A program made the translations under genes and the position numbers. A stretch of 55,568 nt of DNA from the NCBI GenBank assembly GCA_018003015.1, contig JAGNEZ010000042.1:1-55568 (forward strand), read 5' to 3'. Under the pieces are notes generated by a model that had not been told where the DNA came from, searched no databases, and saw only the letters and a program-made list of their open reading frames with translations. Shown piece after piece: positions 35,747 to 44,771 of this stretch. The DNA comes from Phycisphaerae bacterium (GTDB taxonomy: Bacteria > Planctomycetota > Phycisphaerae > UBA1845 > PWPN01). Within the stretch, counting starts at the first letter, position 1. The number at the start of each line of letters is the position of its first letter.

Positions 35747-36316
35747 TCAGGTGCGCCGGCCAAAGCGTATCCTCTTGGGATGCTCGACGATCGGAGCTAT
35801 CAGCGTGGCCAGCATCGTTCCGGCATCCTTGCCAATGTCCTTACAGCTTTCAGCGAGCTTGCCCCCCTGGCGTGCCTCACCAATCTCGCGGCACCGCAAT
35901 GGCCGTTTCTTCTTCCACTCTTCGGTAAATGCCTTGCGGAGCGGATTGGCCACCGACCTCCCGTCCGGCCGGCCGGCGCAGGTTAACCCAATGGTCATCA
36001 GCCCACCGCAGTAGTAGCCGCAGTGGTCGCCCATTCCCATCCCGCCGCCGAAGAGTGCAGCCACGCATACCAGTTCCGGGGGTTCGTCGAGGTATTCAAG
36101 GCCGGCGGCCAACATTGCCTCGGCGCAATTCTTGCCGCCTGCGCCAAGATTCGTCGCTGCGAGTTCGCCAAGGTCGGGTCGCTTCGTTGGTTGGCTCGAC
36201 GGCCCCGTTGTAGCGTTCTGGGATGCCGACACCTCGCCTGCATGCAGAGCCGACAGGGACCCGAGGACTGCGCCGGCGGTTCCCAGGAACGTTCGTCGAT
36301 TGCAGCGCTTGTTCAC
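35747..36316 (-). CDS. Tat-exported C_GCAxxG_C_C family protein
   Basis: The 189-residue protein starts at a GTG with AAAGGAG upstream; a longer start at 36346 is less supported. It opens with a twin-arginine signal (NKRCNRRTFLGTAGAVLGSL). The mature part has the cysteine pattern of the C_GCAxxG_C_C family: GKNCAEAMLAAGLEYL, GGGMGMGDHCGYYCGGLMTI, RCREIG and CKDIGKDAG. The family is thought to be redox-active, and its members often sit near Fe-S or selenium enzymes. Tat export means that folding, and perhaps cofactor loading, occur before transport to the periplasm. Confidence 0.85.
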   Translation of the reverse strand: MNKRCNRRTFLGTAGAVLGSLSALHAGEVSASQNATTGPSSQPTKRPDLGELAATNLGAGGKNCAEAMLAAGLEYLDEPPELVCVAALFGGGMGMGDHCGYYCGGLMTIGLTCAGRPDGRSVANPLRKAFTEEWKKKRPLRCREIGEARQGGKLAESCKDIGKDAGTMLATLIAPIVEHPKRIRFGRRT

Positions 36317-36512
36317 GGCGTTCTCCTTTGCAGATACGTCTCGCATGCCACTATGCTAACGGGAGGTGGCCAAGAGCGAGAACTTACCCGCCTGCGTATG
36401 CTGACCGCCAATTCGCCCGCCAGGACATCGCCGCACGGCCCCAAGGCCGGACTCATCCACGTTGGTGTCGTGGCCGAGGTCCGGCGGCTCACTGCAACGG
36501 CTGGGATCGCGG

Positions 36513-38237
36513 CTACTTCCGGGTGATTTCCAGCACGCTCCAGAGGCCCATCTCCGGAATGGTCAGCGCATCCTGCGTGATCGGCAGGATCCGTGGCTGG
36601 GTATCCGGCGCGAACCATCGGGCCTCAGCGGCTCCGGTCACGCCGAGCGCCGCCAGGTCCGCCCGCAACCGGACGTTCTTCAGGGGCCTAACGCCGTCTG
36701 ACCCGGCGTCGTAGTCCCGGTTGACCAGATGAACGACGGCGGCACCCGGTTTCACCCGTGGCAGAATGCGAAGCGGCCCCGGCGATTCGCAGCGTACGGC
36801 GGGCATAACCTTTGCGATGGCCGCATCAAGGTCCTTGAGTCTTTTTGACGGATCCACGGCGGTCAAGGTCCTTTGATCGGCCGGGGTGAAATCTCGGGGC
36901 TCCAACACCAGCAGGTAAGCGGCCGAAGCCAACTCCGCGGCAGGCAGCGGATGACCCACCACCTCGTCGCTGCCCAACGCCAGCCGGTACGAGATGTTGG
37001 CGGCCGACAGACGCTGACACGGGCTGGTCAGCTTGCGGGAGTCCCGGTCGAAGGTCCGGTGCGACAACGCCACGGTGAGGTCCGCGTGGTTCTGGAACTC
37101 ATCGAAGAGGAACGCGTTCTGACGCACGAAGCGATAGAGCGGGGCGAATTTCTCCTTCGGCCCTTCGTACCAGTGCGTGCCCTTCTCGGCCGTGTGGCAC
37201 CACTGCCGATGAGGGGCCATGAGGCAGTGGCCCGCGGCATACCCCATCACAATCCAGCCCTGAACCAGCCCGGGCAGGTTCCGCTCCTTGATGAAGGCCC
37301 AATCTTCGCCGCTCGCGGTAGCGGCCAGGGGGCGGCCGACGGCATCGGCCAGCCGGTAGGCCACCAAGGGGTCGTCGCTGAACCGCCGGGTTTCGGCGTG
37401 GTGCAGGATTTCAGCACTGAACAGGTCGAGGCTCTGGTAGTCGTTCAGATGGTGCGGCCAGAGCAGGCCCGCGTTGGCCCCCATCGGCACCGGCCGTCCG
37501 GCGGTCTTGGCGGCCAGAGCGCGGAGTTCGGCCATGAATGAGGCCGCACCCCGCAACTGGTAGACACACAAGTGATTCCAGAGCGGGTGTTGCTGGACGG
37601 TTCGGCCTGCCTTCTCGGCGACCCACGCCCGGAGCATGTTGCGGCAGTTGAAGCTGCCGGCATCCTTCACACCCAGGCGACCAAGTTCTTCCGGGGGCAG
37701 GCTCTTCAGGTAAGCGGGGAATTCCTCGACGCAGCGGTCGCAGAAGCAGCCGCCTTGCCAGAGGCCGCCGGCCGTGCCCAGATGATCGTCGATGTGCACG
37801 CCGTTGGCGCCTGCCTTGACCGTGGCGGCCACTCGTTCCGAGAGATACTGCCGGAACAGCGGCTGGCGCGTGCAGCACCACCAGAAGGGCACGCCTTTGT
37901 GCTGGAGGTCCACCAACCACGGCACCTTGTAGGGTTTACCCTCAATGTCCCGGCAGAGGCCCTGTTCATACGTTTGTGGAAAACGCTCGTAGTAACGGCC
38001 GAACTCGGTAACCATGCCGACGCTGCCGAAGAAGCGCAGCCCCCGGGCCTCGGCCAGCGACTGCGGCGTCGGCTCTCCGCCCCAGGCCAAGAACGTGGCG
38101 CCATAGTCCTCGTACGTCTGCCGCGACGCCTGGTACATGAATACGACGTCAGACCGTTTCAGAATCTGGATCTGCGCTTGCGCGGTGTCCACGCAAGTCC
38201 ACAAGATGCCCAGGACGGCCGCGATCGATGCTCTCAT
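36513..38237 (-). CDS. Secreted glycosidase-like protein
   Basis: The 574-residue protein starts at ATG 38237 with a GGTGAGC site; the frame stays open upstream, but only this ATG yields a signal peptide (SIAAVLGILWTCVDTAQAQ). The core is a TIM-barrel-like fold with ANGVHIDDHLGTAGGLWQGG, CFCDRCVEEFPAYLKSLPPE, SLDLFSAEILHHAETRRFS and QGWIVMGYAAGHCLMAPHRQ. A C-terminal beta domain follows, ending IPEMGLWSVLEITRK. It resembles planctomycete proteins annotated as hypothetical glycosyl hydrolases. The catalytic residues cannot be fixed from sequence alone, and the substrate is unknown. Confidence 0.75.
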   Translation of the reverse strand: MRASIAAVLGILWTCVDTAQAQIQILKRSDVVFMYQASRQTYEDYGATFLAWGGEPTPQSLAEARGLRFFGSVGMVTEFGRYYERFPQTYEQGLCRDIEGKPYKVPWLVDLQHKGVPFWWCCTRQPLFRQYLSERVAATVKAGANGVHIDDHLGTAGGLWQGGCFCDRCVEEFPAYLKSLPPEELGRLGVKDAGSFNCRNMLRAWVAEKAGRTVQQHPLWNHLCVYQLRGAASFMAELRALAAKTAGRPVPMGANAGLLWPHHLNDYQSLDLFSAEILHHAETRRFSDDPLVAYRLADAVGRPLAATASGEDWAFIKERNLPGLVQGWIVMGYAAGHCLMAPHRQWCHTAEKGTHWYEGPKEKFAPLYRFVRQNAFLFDEFQNHADLTVALSHRTFDRDSRKLTSPCQRLSAANISYRLALGSDEVVGHPLPAAELASAAYLLVLEPRDFTPADQRTLTAVDPSKRLKDLDAAIAKVMPAVRCESPGPLRILPRVKPGAAVVHLVNRDYDAGSDGVRPLKNVRLRADLAALGVTGAAEARWFAPDTQPRILPITQDALTIPEMGLWSVLEITRK

Positions 38238-38722
38238 GCGCTCACCCCACGCAAGAACCGGACCGAATCCGCCAATGACATGATTGGCAGTACCGGCGGT
38301 GAGCCTATCGAGTTGGCAGACCATTCGCAATCCGCAGGCAGGAGAGCACGCGGCCATCATCAGGGACGCGATCAACTTCCCCCAAGGCGAGACTCGAAGC
38401 GCCGTCATCAAGGTCCAGCACAACTGCACATCGGATCGAAGGCAGTTCAGGAAACTCGATGACGTGCCAAAAGGAAAGCCAGTGTCCAGCAGGTGCGTCC
38501 TCTCCGGAGGAATGCTGCAAGCCTTGCTCGAGCTCAGTTCTTGGTGCGTCTACAAGGCGTCGTCCAGGCAACGCAGAATGGGGAAGTTGGGGTGAGAGAA
38601 GAGTTCTGTCTTCCGCCGGGAGAGGGGGAGCAGAAAACTCGTCGGAGGGGGATGGCCGCTGGCCGGCGTTTGGCGTACACTGGGGCATCATAGGGATGGG
38701 TTGAGCTGAGGGCCCACGGGTC
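38238..38722. other. Intergenic stretch, no gene seen
   Basis: About 485 bp lie between divergent genes. A minus-strand frame across it has no ribosome-binding site and no recognised product. Confidence 0.4.
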
Positions 38723-39133
38723 ATGGACAACGCTCAGGCGGCGCTCAGGACGCAGGATGAATGGCTCAAGGTTCTGGCATAGTACCAGCAGCTCGGCTGG
38801 GGCACGCACTATCCGCGGGAACGCAGAACACGGAAGCGAGCGCAGCTTCGGGCGGTGGCGCGGCTGACGCATCTGGGCGACGACGGGCGGGAGGAACAGG
38901 TCGACAACGTGACCCATCAGGTGCTCGACGTCTCAGACGGCAGCGTGGCGATTCACAGCTATCGCAAGATCGTGCCGGGGACGCGGCTTGCCGTCGACAT
39001 GAACGTCGGCGACCGCAGATTGAGGCTGTTGGGCAAGGTGATTCGTTGCGCGGGCAACCTGGGCACCGTTCGCGTGGGGATCGCCCTGGAGTTCGGCGCC
39101 AGCGATGACAAAGAGGCGGCCGATGGCGGATGA
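38723..39133 (+). pseudogene. PilZ-domain gene interrupted by an in-frame amber codon
   Basis: From ATG 38723 the frame reads MDNAQAALRTQDEWLKVLA, then TAG at 38780-38782, then YQQLGWGTHYPRERRTRKRA and a PilZ barrel (VLDVSDGSVAIHSYRKIVPG, MNVGDRRLRLLGKVIRCAG, GTVRVGIALEFGAS). Sense sequence continues unchanged across the stop: the codon is followed by TAC CAG CAG and could be a mutated CAG. The RRTRKR segment would supply the usual N-terminal arginines of PilZ. The DxSxxG motif is degenerate (DVSDGS). Restarting at GTG 38855 would give 92 residues without those arginines. PilZ domains normally bind cyclic di-GMP. Confidence 0.7.
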
Positions 39134-39203
39134 TCGGCGCCTCCAGACATCCCCCGCGGTTTCGAGATCCGCCGGCGGGTGCACGTCGGGTTGCGTTTCA
39201 TCG

Positions 39204-39386
39204 CTATCCCGTCGTCCCCCCCAGTAGGCCGGCCTGGATCGCGGTTGTCAGGACCGAGATCAGGCCAGGCACGACCTCGGTCTTCAGTTGATTCATCACC
39301 TCTTCGTTGCAGCCGGCCGAGGTCAACAACAGCATGCCGCCGAACGACACCATCATGCCGAACCGATACAGGCTGTTCCGGATCAT
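39204..39386 (-). CDS. Small lipoprotein
   Basis: The 60-residue protein has AAAGGAG before its ATG. It begins MIRNSLYRFGMMVSFGGML with a hydrophobic stretch and the lipobox-like LTSAGC, followed by NEEVMNQLKTEVVPGLISVL and a glycine-rich end (QAGLLGGTTG). It is probably anchored through the cysteine. No family is recognised; similar short lipoproteins are frequent in planctomycete genomes. Confidence 0.75.
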   Translation of the reverse strand: MIRNSLYRFGMMVSFGGMLLLTSAGCNEEVMNQLKTEVVPGLISVLTTAIQAGLLGGTTG

Positions 39387-39912
39387 CGAACGCTCCTTTT
39401 CGATACTGCTCGATACAGTGTCATGTACCGACCCCGTGATCGGCACCAGCGACGGTTTTGGGTATGCCGGTCGCCAACGATCAACGCGACAAAGAAGACG
39501 GCAACCCGCAGCGCCGGGTAATTGAGAATAGAGAAGTGAGAATTGACCAAGCTGGGCACTCCATCGGACTGCCCCAAGCTTGTCGGCGGTGATTGCCGGA
39601 AGGCGACGGTTCTCGCCGAGCGACGCCCGAGTTGCCCGGTCCAGTTGTGGATTCTGTAGGCTACGGGTGCAACTTGCTGCATTCCTTCAGGAAAGGCCGT
39701 TTCTGGCCAGGATCGAAGGGGGGAGAATCGGCTTGTGTTTCGGTATGGCGGTTCATCGGTATCATGGTGTGGTTGCTGACGTGTGGCCAACGGTGATGTC
39801 ACGACGGACGGGCCGAGCCTAGCCGTGGGGCGTACACATGAGCGAGGGGCCTATCCCGTCGTCGAGAGCGAGGCGAGTCAGTCAACGGTTCTCAGGATCG
39901 CAGGAGTCAGGC
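39387..39912. other. Intergenic stretch, no gene seen
   Basis: About 525 bp lie between the lipoprotein gene (minus) and the DUF5107 gene (plus). Promoters for both presumably lie here. The reading frame of the downstream gene is open back to 39838, but the extra residues carry no signal peptide. Confidence 0.4.
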
Positions 39913-42900
39913 ATGAGCGTGCATCTTGGCGGGACTGTGCGTCGGGTTCTGTACGGCTTCGCCCTCGGTTTGTGTTCCTGTGCGGTCGGGCGAGCGCAGG
40001 TCAAGGCGTGGGAAGAGCCGATGGTGATTCCCACGTACGAGATTGGGGCGCCGGACCCCGATCCGATGTTCTATGCCCAGGACGCGTATCAGGGGGCGCA
40101 GAAGCGGATCTATCCCTACCCGGTTCAGGACCAGCTCACGCACGACCGGGTGGACAAGACGTACACGGCCCTCAACCTGGAGAACGAGTACATCACGCTG
40201 ATCGTGCTACCGGAGATCGGCGGGCGCTTGTTCGCGGCGACGGACAAGACCAACGGCTACGATTTCATATACCGCCAGCACGTGATCAAGCCCGCGCTCA
40301 TTGGCATGCTGGGGGCGTGGATCTCCGGCGGCATCGAGTGGTGCGCTTTTCACCATCACCGCAACACCACTTTTCTGCCGGTGGACTACACGCTGGCCGA
40401 GAACGCCGACGGCAGCCGAACGATCTGGTTCGGCGAGACTGAGCGGCGGCACCGCATGCGCTGGTTGGTCGGGCTGACGCTTTACCCCGACAAGTCGTAT
40501 GTGGAGGCGACGGTCAAGTTCTTCAACCGCACGCCCCAGGCGCATTCGATTCTCTACTGGGCCAACGTGGCCGTACGGGTCAACGATGACTACCAGATCA
40601 TCTTTCCGCCGAGCGTGCAGGTCGCGACCTACCACTCGAAGATCGATTTCACACCGTGGCCAATCGGGCGTGGCCGATATCGGGGGAGTGAATACACCGG
40701 CCTGGACATCAGTTGGTGGAAGAATTCGGTCGAGCAGAATTCGTTCTTTGCGTGGAACCTGCGCGAGGACTTCATGGGCGGGTACGACCATGGCCGTCAG
40801 GCGGGGATCGTGCACGTTGCCGACCACCATCTTGTGTGCGGAGCCAAGTTGTGGGAGTGGGGCACGGGGCCGGGCGGGCGAGCCTGGGACAAGATCCTGA
40901 CCGATACCGATGGTCCGTACGCCGAGCTGATGGTTGGGGCGTGGTCGGACAACCAGCCGGACTACAGTTGGATCAAGCCGTACGAGACGAAGGTCATCAA
41001 GCAGTACTGGTATCCGGTGCGCGGGATCGACGGTTTCAAGAACGCGAATCTCAACGCGGCGGTCAACCTGGAGCTGAAACCGGGGAACACGGTGGCGGTG
41101 GGCTTCCATGCAACGTCGCCGCGCATCGGCAGGGTTGAACTGACCGCCGGCGGCAAGAGCCTGCTCGGAGAAGAGATCACGATTTCGCCCGATCGTCCTT
41201 TCACACGCGAGATCGCCGTGCCTGAGGGCACCAAAGCGAGCGATTTGCGGGCTGCATTGCGAGACCGAGACGGTACGGTGCTGGTGTCGTATCAGCCCGT
41301 CGAGCGTGAGCCGGTTAAGGAGCTGCCCCGGCCGGTCACACCGCCGCCGAAGCCACAGGACATCAAGACGACGGAGGAGCTGTACCTCACCGGGCTGCGG
41401 GTCGAGCAGATTCACAGCCCAAGCCTCGATCCGCTGAGCTACTATGAGGAGGCGCTCAAACGGGACCCGGGCGACGTGCGATCGAACATCATGCTGGGCA
41501 TCAACTGCAACAAGCGCGGCCTGTACATGGACGCGGAGAAGTACTTGCGGAAGGCGATCGAGCGCCTCGCGGCTGAATACACCCGGCCGGGCAATACTGA
41601 GGCGTACTACCAACTCGGGTTGGCCTTGCGGGCTCAGGGCAAGTTGGACGAGGCGTACGAGACTTTCTACGGGGCAACCTGGGATCAGGCCTTTGTGTCG
41701 GCGGCGTATCATCAGCTCGCGGAGCTGTCCTGCTGCCGGCGGCAGTTCGACAAGGCCCTTGAGCAGATCAACGATTGCCTGGCCGCCAATGCGATGGACA
41801 CGCGGGCTTGCTGTCTGAAGGCGGCGATTCTGCGCCAGACGGGCCATGCCGAAGAACGAAGAAATGAGATGGCGGCCGTTCTCAAGGACGATCCGCTGAA
41901 TTTCCGAGCGGCGAATGAACTGATATCGGCGAACGACGCGCTGGCGGGTCTTCACGATGGCGATCCCTTGCCGGCCGAGCCGCGTGCGAAGCTGCGCCGG
42001 CTGATGCGCGACGACATACAGGCATACTTGGAGCTGGCGGCAGACTACATGAGTTGCGGGATGCGGGAGAACGCTCTGGAGATTCTGTCGCGCCCGGTTG
42101 AGCAGAAGATCCCTTTCGTCAGCACCTACCCACTGCTGCACTATTACCTGGGCTACCTGTGCGAGCAGCAAGGGGCGAAGGACGAGGCTCGCCGGCATTA
42201 CGCAAAGGCGTCGAAGATGCCGAGCGACTACTGCTTCCCGTTCCGACTGGAGGATCTGGACGTGCTCAATGCGGCCATCGTGGCAGACCCGTCCGACGCC
42301 CGCGCACACTACTATCTGGGCAACCTGCTGTACGAACTTCAACCGGAGCGGGCGATTCCCTGCTGGGAAAAGGCGCGGGAATTGGACGGCGGGTTTGCGA
42401 TGGTTCACCGCAATCTGGGCTGGGCGTACCACCGGGTCCAGAAGAACATGGCCGCCGCGATCGAGAGCTACGAGAAGGCGATCGGCTGCAACCGGCTGGA
42501 CCCCCGGCTGTTCTATGAGCTCGATGTGCTCTACGAGATGGACAACGCCAATCCAGCCAGACGTCTGAAGGCTTTGGAGCAGAATCATGAGACCGTGCGC
42601 CGCCGGCAGGACGCGCTGCTCCGCGAGATCATGGTCTTGGTGTTGACCGGCAACTACGACTGGGCGATCGAGTATCTGGCCAACAATCGGTTCCACGCAC
42701 GCGAAGGGGCTGAGAGCATTCGCGATGTGTACGCCGATGCTCACTTGCTCAAGGGACTGGAGTTCATGAAGGCGAAGAACCCGGCCGAGGCTCTGGCCGA
42801 GTTTCGGAAGGGAGGCGAGTATCCGGAGAATCTCGCCGTGGGCCGCCCGCGACATGACCGGCGAGGCCCGCAGGTGGCGTATCTGATGGGCACCGCCGAG

Positions 42901-43281
42901 GACGCGCTTGGCGAGGCCGCCAAGGCGAAAGATTGTTACGGACGAGCGGCCGATCAACAGGGTGTGTCCGACTGGCCGGAGGCCCGATACTACCAAGCGT
43001 TGTCGCTGGCCAAGCTGGGCAAGGAGAGAGCGGCCCGAGAGGCGTTTGCGGCGTTGGTGGAAGACGGCAGAAAGAGACTGACCCGGGTGGAGGATACCGA
43101 TTTCTTCGCGAAATTCGGCGAGCAGGAGACCAAGCGGGTTCGCACGGCCGACGCCTATTACGCCATCGGACTGGGATTGCTTGGCCAGGGTGAGGCTGAC
43201 AGCGCCCGGCGGGAGTTCGAACAGGCGGTCAAACTCAACGCGAGCCACGTGTGGGCGCGGTATCAGTTGGCCGGACGATGA
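39913..43281 (+). CDS. DUF5107-TPR secreted protein
   Basis: The 1122-residue protein starts at ATG 39913 with CAGGAG upstream and a signal peptide ending near CSCAVGRAQ. Residues ~40-370 match the DUF5107 domain, a galactose-mutarotase-like beta-sandwich, with YTALNLENEYITLIVLPEIG, GRLFAATDKTNGYDFIYRQH and WISGGIEWCAFHHHRNTTFL. The remainder (about 450-1110) is a long TPR array, for example YYEEALKRDPGDVRSNIMLG and AYYQLGLALRAQGKLDEAYE. Similar proteins are encoded near polysaccharide-degradation genes. Its end overlaps an ATG of the phosphatase frame (ATGA), suggesting joint translation. Confidence 0.88.
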   Translation: MSVHLGGTVRRVLYGFALGLCSCAVGRAQVKAWEEPMVIPTYEIGAPDPDPMFYAQDAYQGAQKRIYPYPVQDQLTHDRVDKTYTALNLENEYITLIVLPEIGGRLFAATDKTNGYDFIYRQHVIKPALIGMLGAWISGGIEWCAFHHHRNTTFLPVDYTLAENADGSRTIWFGETERRHRMRWLVGLTLYPDKSYVEATVKFFNRTPQAHSILYWANVAVRVNDDYQIIFPPSVQVATYHSKIDFTPWPIGRGRYRGSEYTGLDISWWKNSVEQNSFFAWNLREDFMGGYDHGRQAGIVHVADHHLVCGAKLWEWGTGPGGRAWDKILTDTDGPYAELMVGAWSDNQPDYSWIKPYETKVIKQYWYPVRGIDGFKNANLNAAVNLELKPGNTVAVGFHATSPRIGRVELTAGGKSLLGEEITISPDRPFTREIAVPEGTKASDLRAALRDRDGTVLVSYQPVEREPVKELPRPVTPPPKPQDIKTTEELYLTGLRVEQIHSPSLDPLSYYEEALKRDPGDVRSNIMLGINCNKRGLYMDAEKYLRKAIERLAAEYTRPGNTEAYYQLGLALRAQGKLDEAYETFYGATWDQAFVSAAYHQLAELSCCRRQFDKALEQINDCLAANAMDTRACCLKAAILRQTGHAEERRNEMAAVLKDDPLNFRAANELISANDALAGLHDGDPLPAEPRAKLRRLMRDDIQAYLELAADYMSCGMRENALEILSRPVEQKIPFVSTYPLLHYYLGYLCEQQGAKDEARRHYAKASKMPSDYCFPFRLEDLDVLNAAIVADPSDARAHYYLGNLLYELQPERAIPCWEKARELDGGFAMVHRNLGWAYHRVQKNMAAAIESYEKAIGCNRLDPRLFYELDVLYEMDNANPARRLKALEQNHETVRRRQDALLREIMVLVLTGNYDWAIEYLANNRFHAREGAESIRDVYADAHLLKGLEFMKAKNPAEALAEFRKGGEYPENLAVGRPRHDRRGPQVAYLMGTAEDALGEAAKAKDCYGRAADQQGVSDWPEARYYQALSLAKLGKERAAREAFAALVEDGRKRLTRVEDTDFFAKFGEQETKRVRTADAYYAIGLGLLGQGEADSARREFEQAVKLNASHVWARYQLAGR

Positions 43282-43298
43282 GAACGGGGGAGTCCTGC

Positions 43299-44216
43299 AT
43301 GGATGACGAGATGATCGGGTTTCGAGAATCGCCGACGCGGCGAGCAGTCTTACAGCGTGCTTCGCTTCTGGCCGCCGGCGCGGCGGGTGTGACGTGGCCG
43401 GGGTGTTCTCACCCGCACCGCGATGACACGTCGCGTCGAGGTCCGTTGCGAATCGGTCTGGTGGCCGACGTTCACTATGCCGACAAGGACTCCGCGGGAA
43501 ACCGGCACTACCGAGACAGCATCGCGCGGTTGTCCGCGGCCGTGGTGCATTTCAACGAGTTGAAGGTGGATCTCGTCGTCGAACTCGGTGACTTCATCGA
43601 CGGGGCCGATTCGGTGGAGCAGGAGCTGGGCTATCTGGGGCGAATCGAGTCGGTCTTCGCACAGGCTCGCTGCCCGCGACATCATGTTCTGGGCAACCAT
43701 TGCGTCCACACGCTGACGAAGCGGCAGTTCCTGGCACAATGCGGGCAACGCCGGTCGTACTATTCGTTCGACGTCGGCGGATTCCACTTCGTGATCCTGG
43801 ACGCTTGTTTCCGGGAGGATGGCGAGCCCTACGGTGACGGCCACTCCATCTGGACCGATTCCAACATTCCGCCGGCCGAGCTTGAATGGTTGACGCAAGA
43901 CCTGGCCGCGGCAAGGTATCCGGTCTTCGTCTTCGTCCACCAGCGTCTGGATGTCGACGATAACTACGGCATTCGGCAGCGAGCCGAAGTGCGCAGGCGA
44001 CTGGAGGCGTCGGGCAAAGTGCGGGCGGCGTTCCAGGGGCACAACCACAAGAACGATTTCAGGATGATCAACGGTATCCACTACTGCACGCTGCCGGCCA
44101 TGGTCGAAAGTGACGGCAACGCTTACGGCCTGTTGACGCTTGAAGTAGGCGGGGCCATGCGCATCGACGGCTTCGGTCGGCAGGAGAGCCGAGACTTCGA
44201 GCCGTCGCAGGCGTAA
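43299..44216 (+). CDS. Exported calcineurin-like metallophosphatase
   Basis: The 305-residue protein has GGGGGAG before ATG 43299; an ATG at 43278 overlaps the previous stop and is the alternative. A twin-arginine-like signal (TRRAVLQRASLLAAGAAGVT) ends in WPGC, so it may be a Tat lipoprotein. The metal motifs are GLVADVHYAD, VVELGDFID, LGNHC and FQGHNHKNDF, the usual DxH-GDxxD-GNH-GHxH set. An FVFVHQRLD segment also fits. It probably hydrolyses a phosphate ester outside the cytoplasm. Coupling to DUF5107-TPR suggests a shared process, such as handling phosphorylated sugars (inference). Confidence 0.88.
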   Translation: MDDEMIGFRESPTRRAVLQRASLLAAGAAGVTWPGCSHPHRDDTSRRGPLRIGLVADVHYADKDSAGNRHYRDSIARLSAAVVHFNELKVDLVVELGDFIDGADSVEQELGYLGRIESVFAQARCPRHHVLGNHCVHTLTKRQFLAQCGQRRSYYSFDVGGFHFVILDACFREDGEPYGDGHSIWTDSNIPPAELEWLTQDLAAARYPVFVFVHQRLDVDDNYGIRQRAEVRRRLEASGKVRAAFQGHNHKNDFRMINGIHYCTLPAMVESDGNAYGLLTLEVGGAMRIDGFGRQESRDFEPSQA

Positions 44217-44317
44217 CGACGCGTGTGTGGGACCGGGGCTGCGAAGGCAGAACCCGCCGGTGATGCCCGGCGAGATTCCATCGGCGCGGGCCCTGAGCGA
44301 GTGCCGGCAATGCCAAG

Positions 44318-44752
44318 TCAATTCGGTTTGCTGGCCTGCTGATTTTTTGCGGCCACCACCGTGACCGGTGCAATCTGCTCCAGATCCTTGAGGAGCTCAG
44401 CGGCCGGGCCGACGACCACGATGGCCAGCTTGGAGACGTCGATCCTGCTCGCCACCACGCGGGTGGCGGGGAGCATTTCGTAATCCTTGCTCATCCGCCG
44501 GTGTCGGCCCAGCCAGCCGAGCGTACGCTCGACGATCCATCGTTTCGGCAGCACCGCGAAGCCTGCAACATCGTCGCTGCGCTTGACGATCTCCAGCACC
44601 CAGCCGCCGAACTTCCTGGTCTACTCCACCAGCTTGCCCGCGTAGCCGCCGTCGGCCCAGATCAGCTTCAACCGCGGGTACACGCCGCGGATCTTGCGAA
44701 TCGCCAACTTGGCTCCGTCGCGATCCTGAATGCTGGCCGCGTGCACCACCAT
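44318..44752 (-). pseudogene. IS5-type transposase remnant fused to an M16-like tail
   Basis: From ATG 44752 the frame encodes a DDE transposase C-terminal region (HAASIQDRDGAKLAIRKI, RLKLIWADGGYAGKLVE). A TAG at 44621-44623 follows, where relatives have Trp, and the sense sequence then continues ([40 protein letters not shown]). After DYEMLPAT the frame changes character without a break into [20 protein letters not shown], then [14 protein letters not shown]. That is like the C-terminal end of M16 (insulinase) peptidases. The N-terminal part of the transposase is missing and no terminal inverted repeats were found, so the element is dead. Confidence 0.65.
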
Positions 44753-44771
44753 TGTTCACCCATCTGATTCT

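Noticed and set aside
40207-43248. Antisense open frame of ~1013 codons opposite the DUF5107-TPR gene
   Set aside because: High-GC shadow: residues are Arg/Leu/Val/His-rich with no motif, while the plus strand has signal peptide, DUF5107 and TPR motifs.
38723-44752. TAG recoded as a sense codon in this organism
   Set aside because: TAG occurs inside both the PilZ and the transposase frames, but it also ends intact genes such as the LacI, MFS and GuaA-like genes. No pyrrolysine or suppressor tRNA gene is visible, so decay is simpler.
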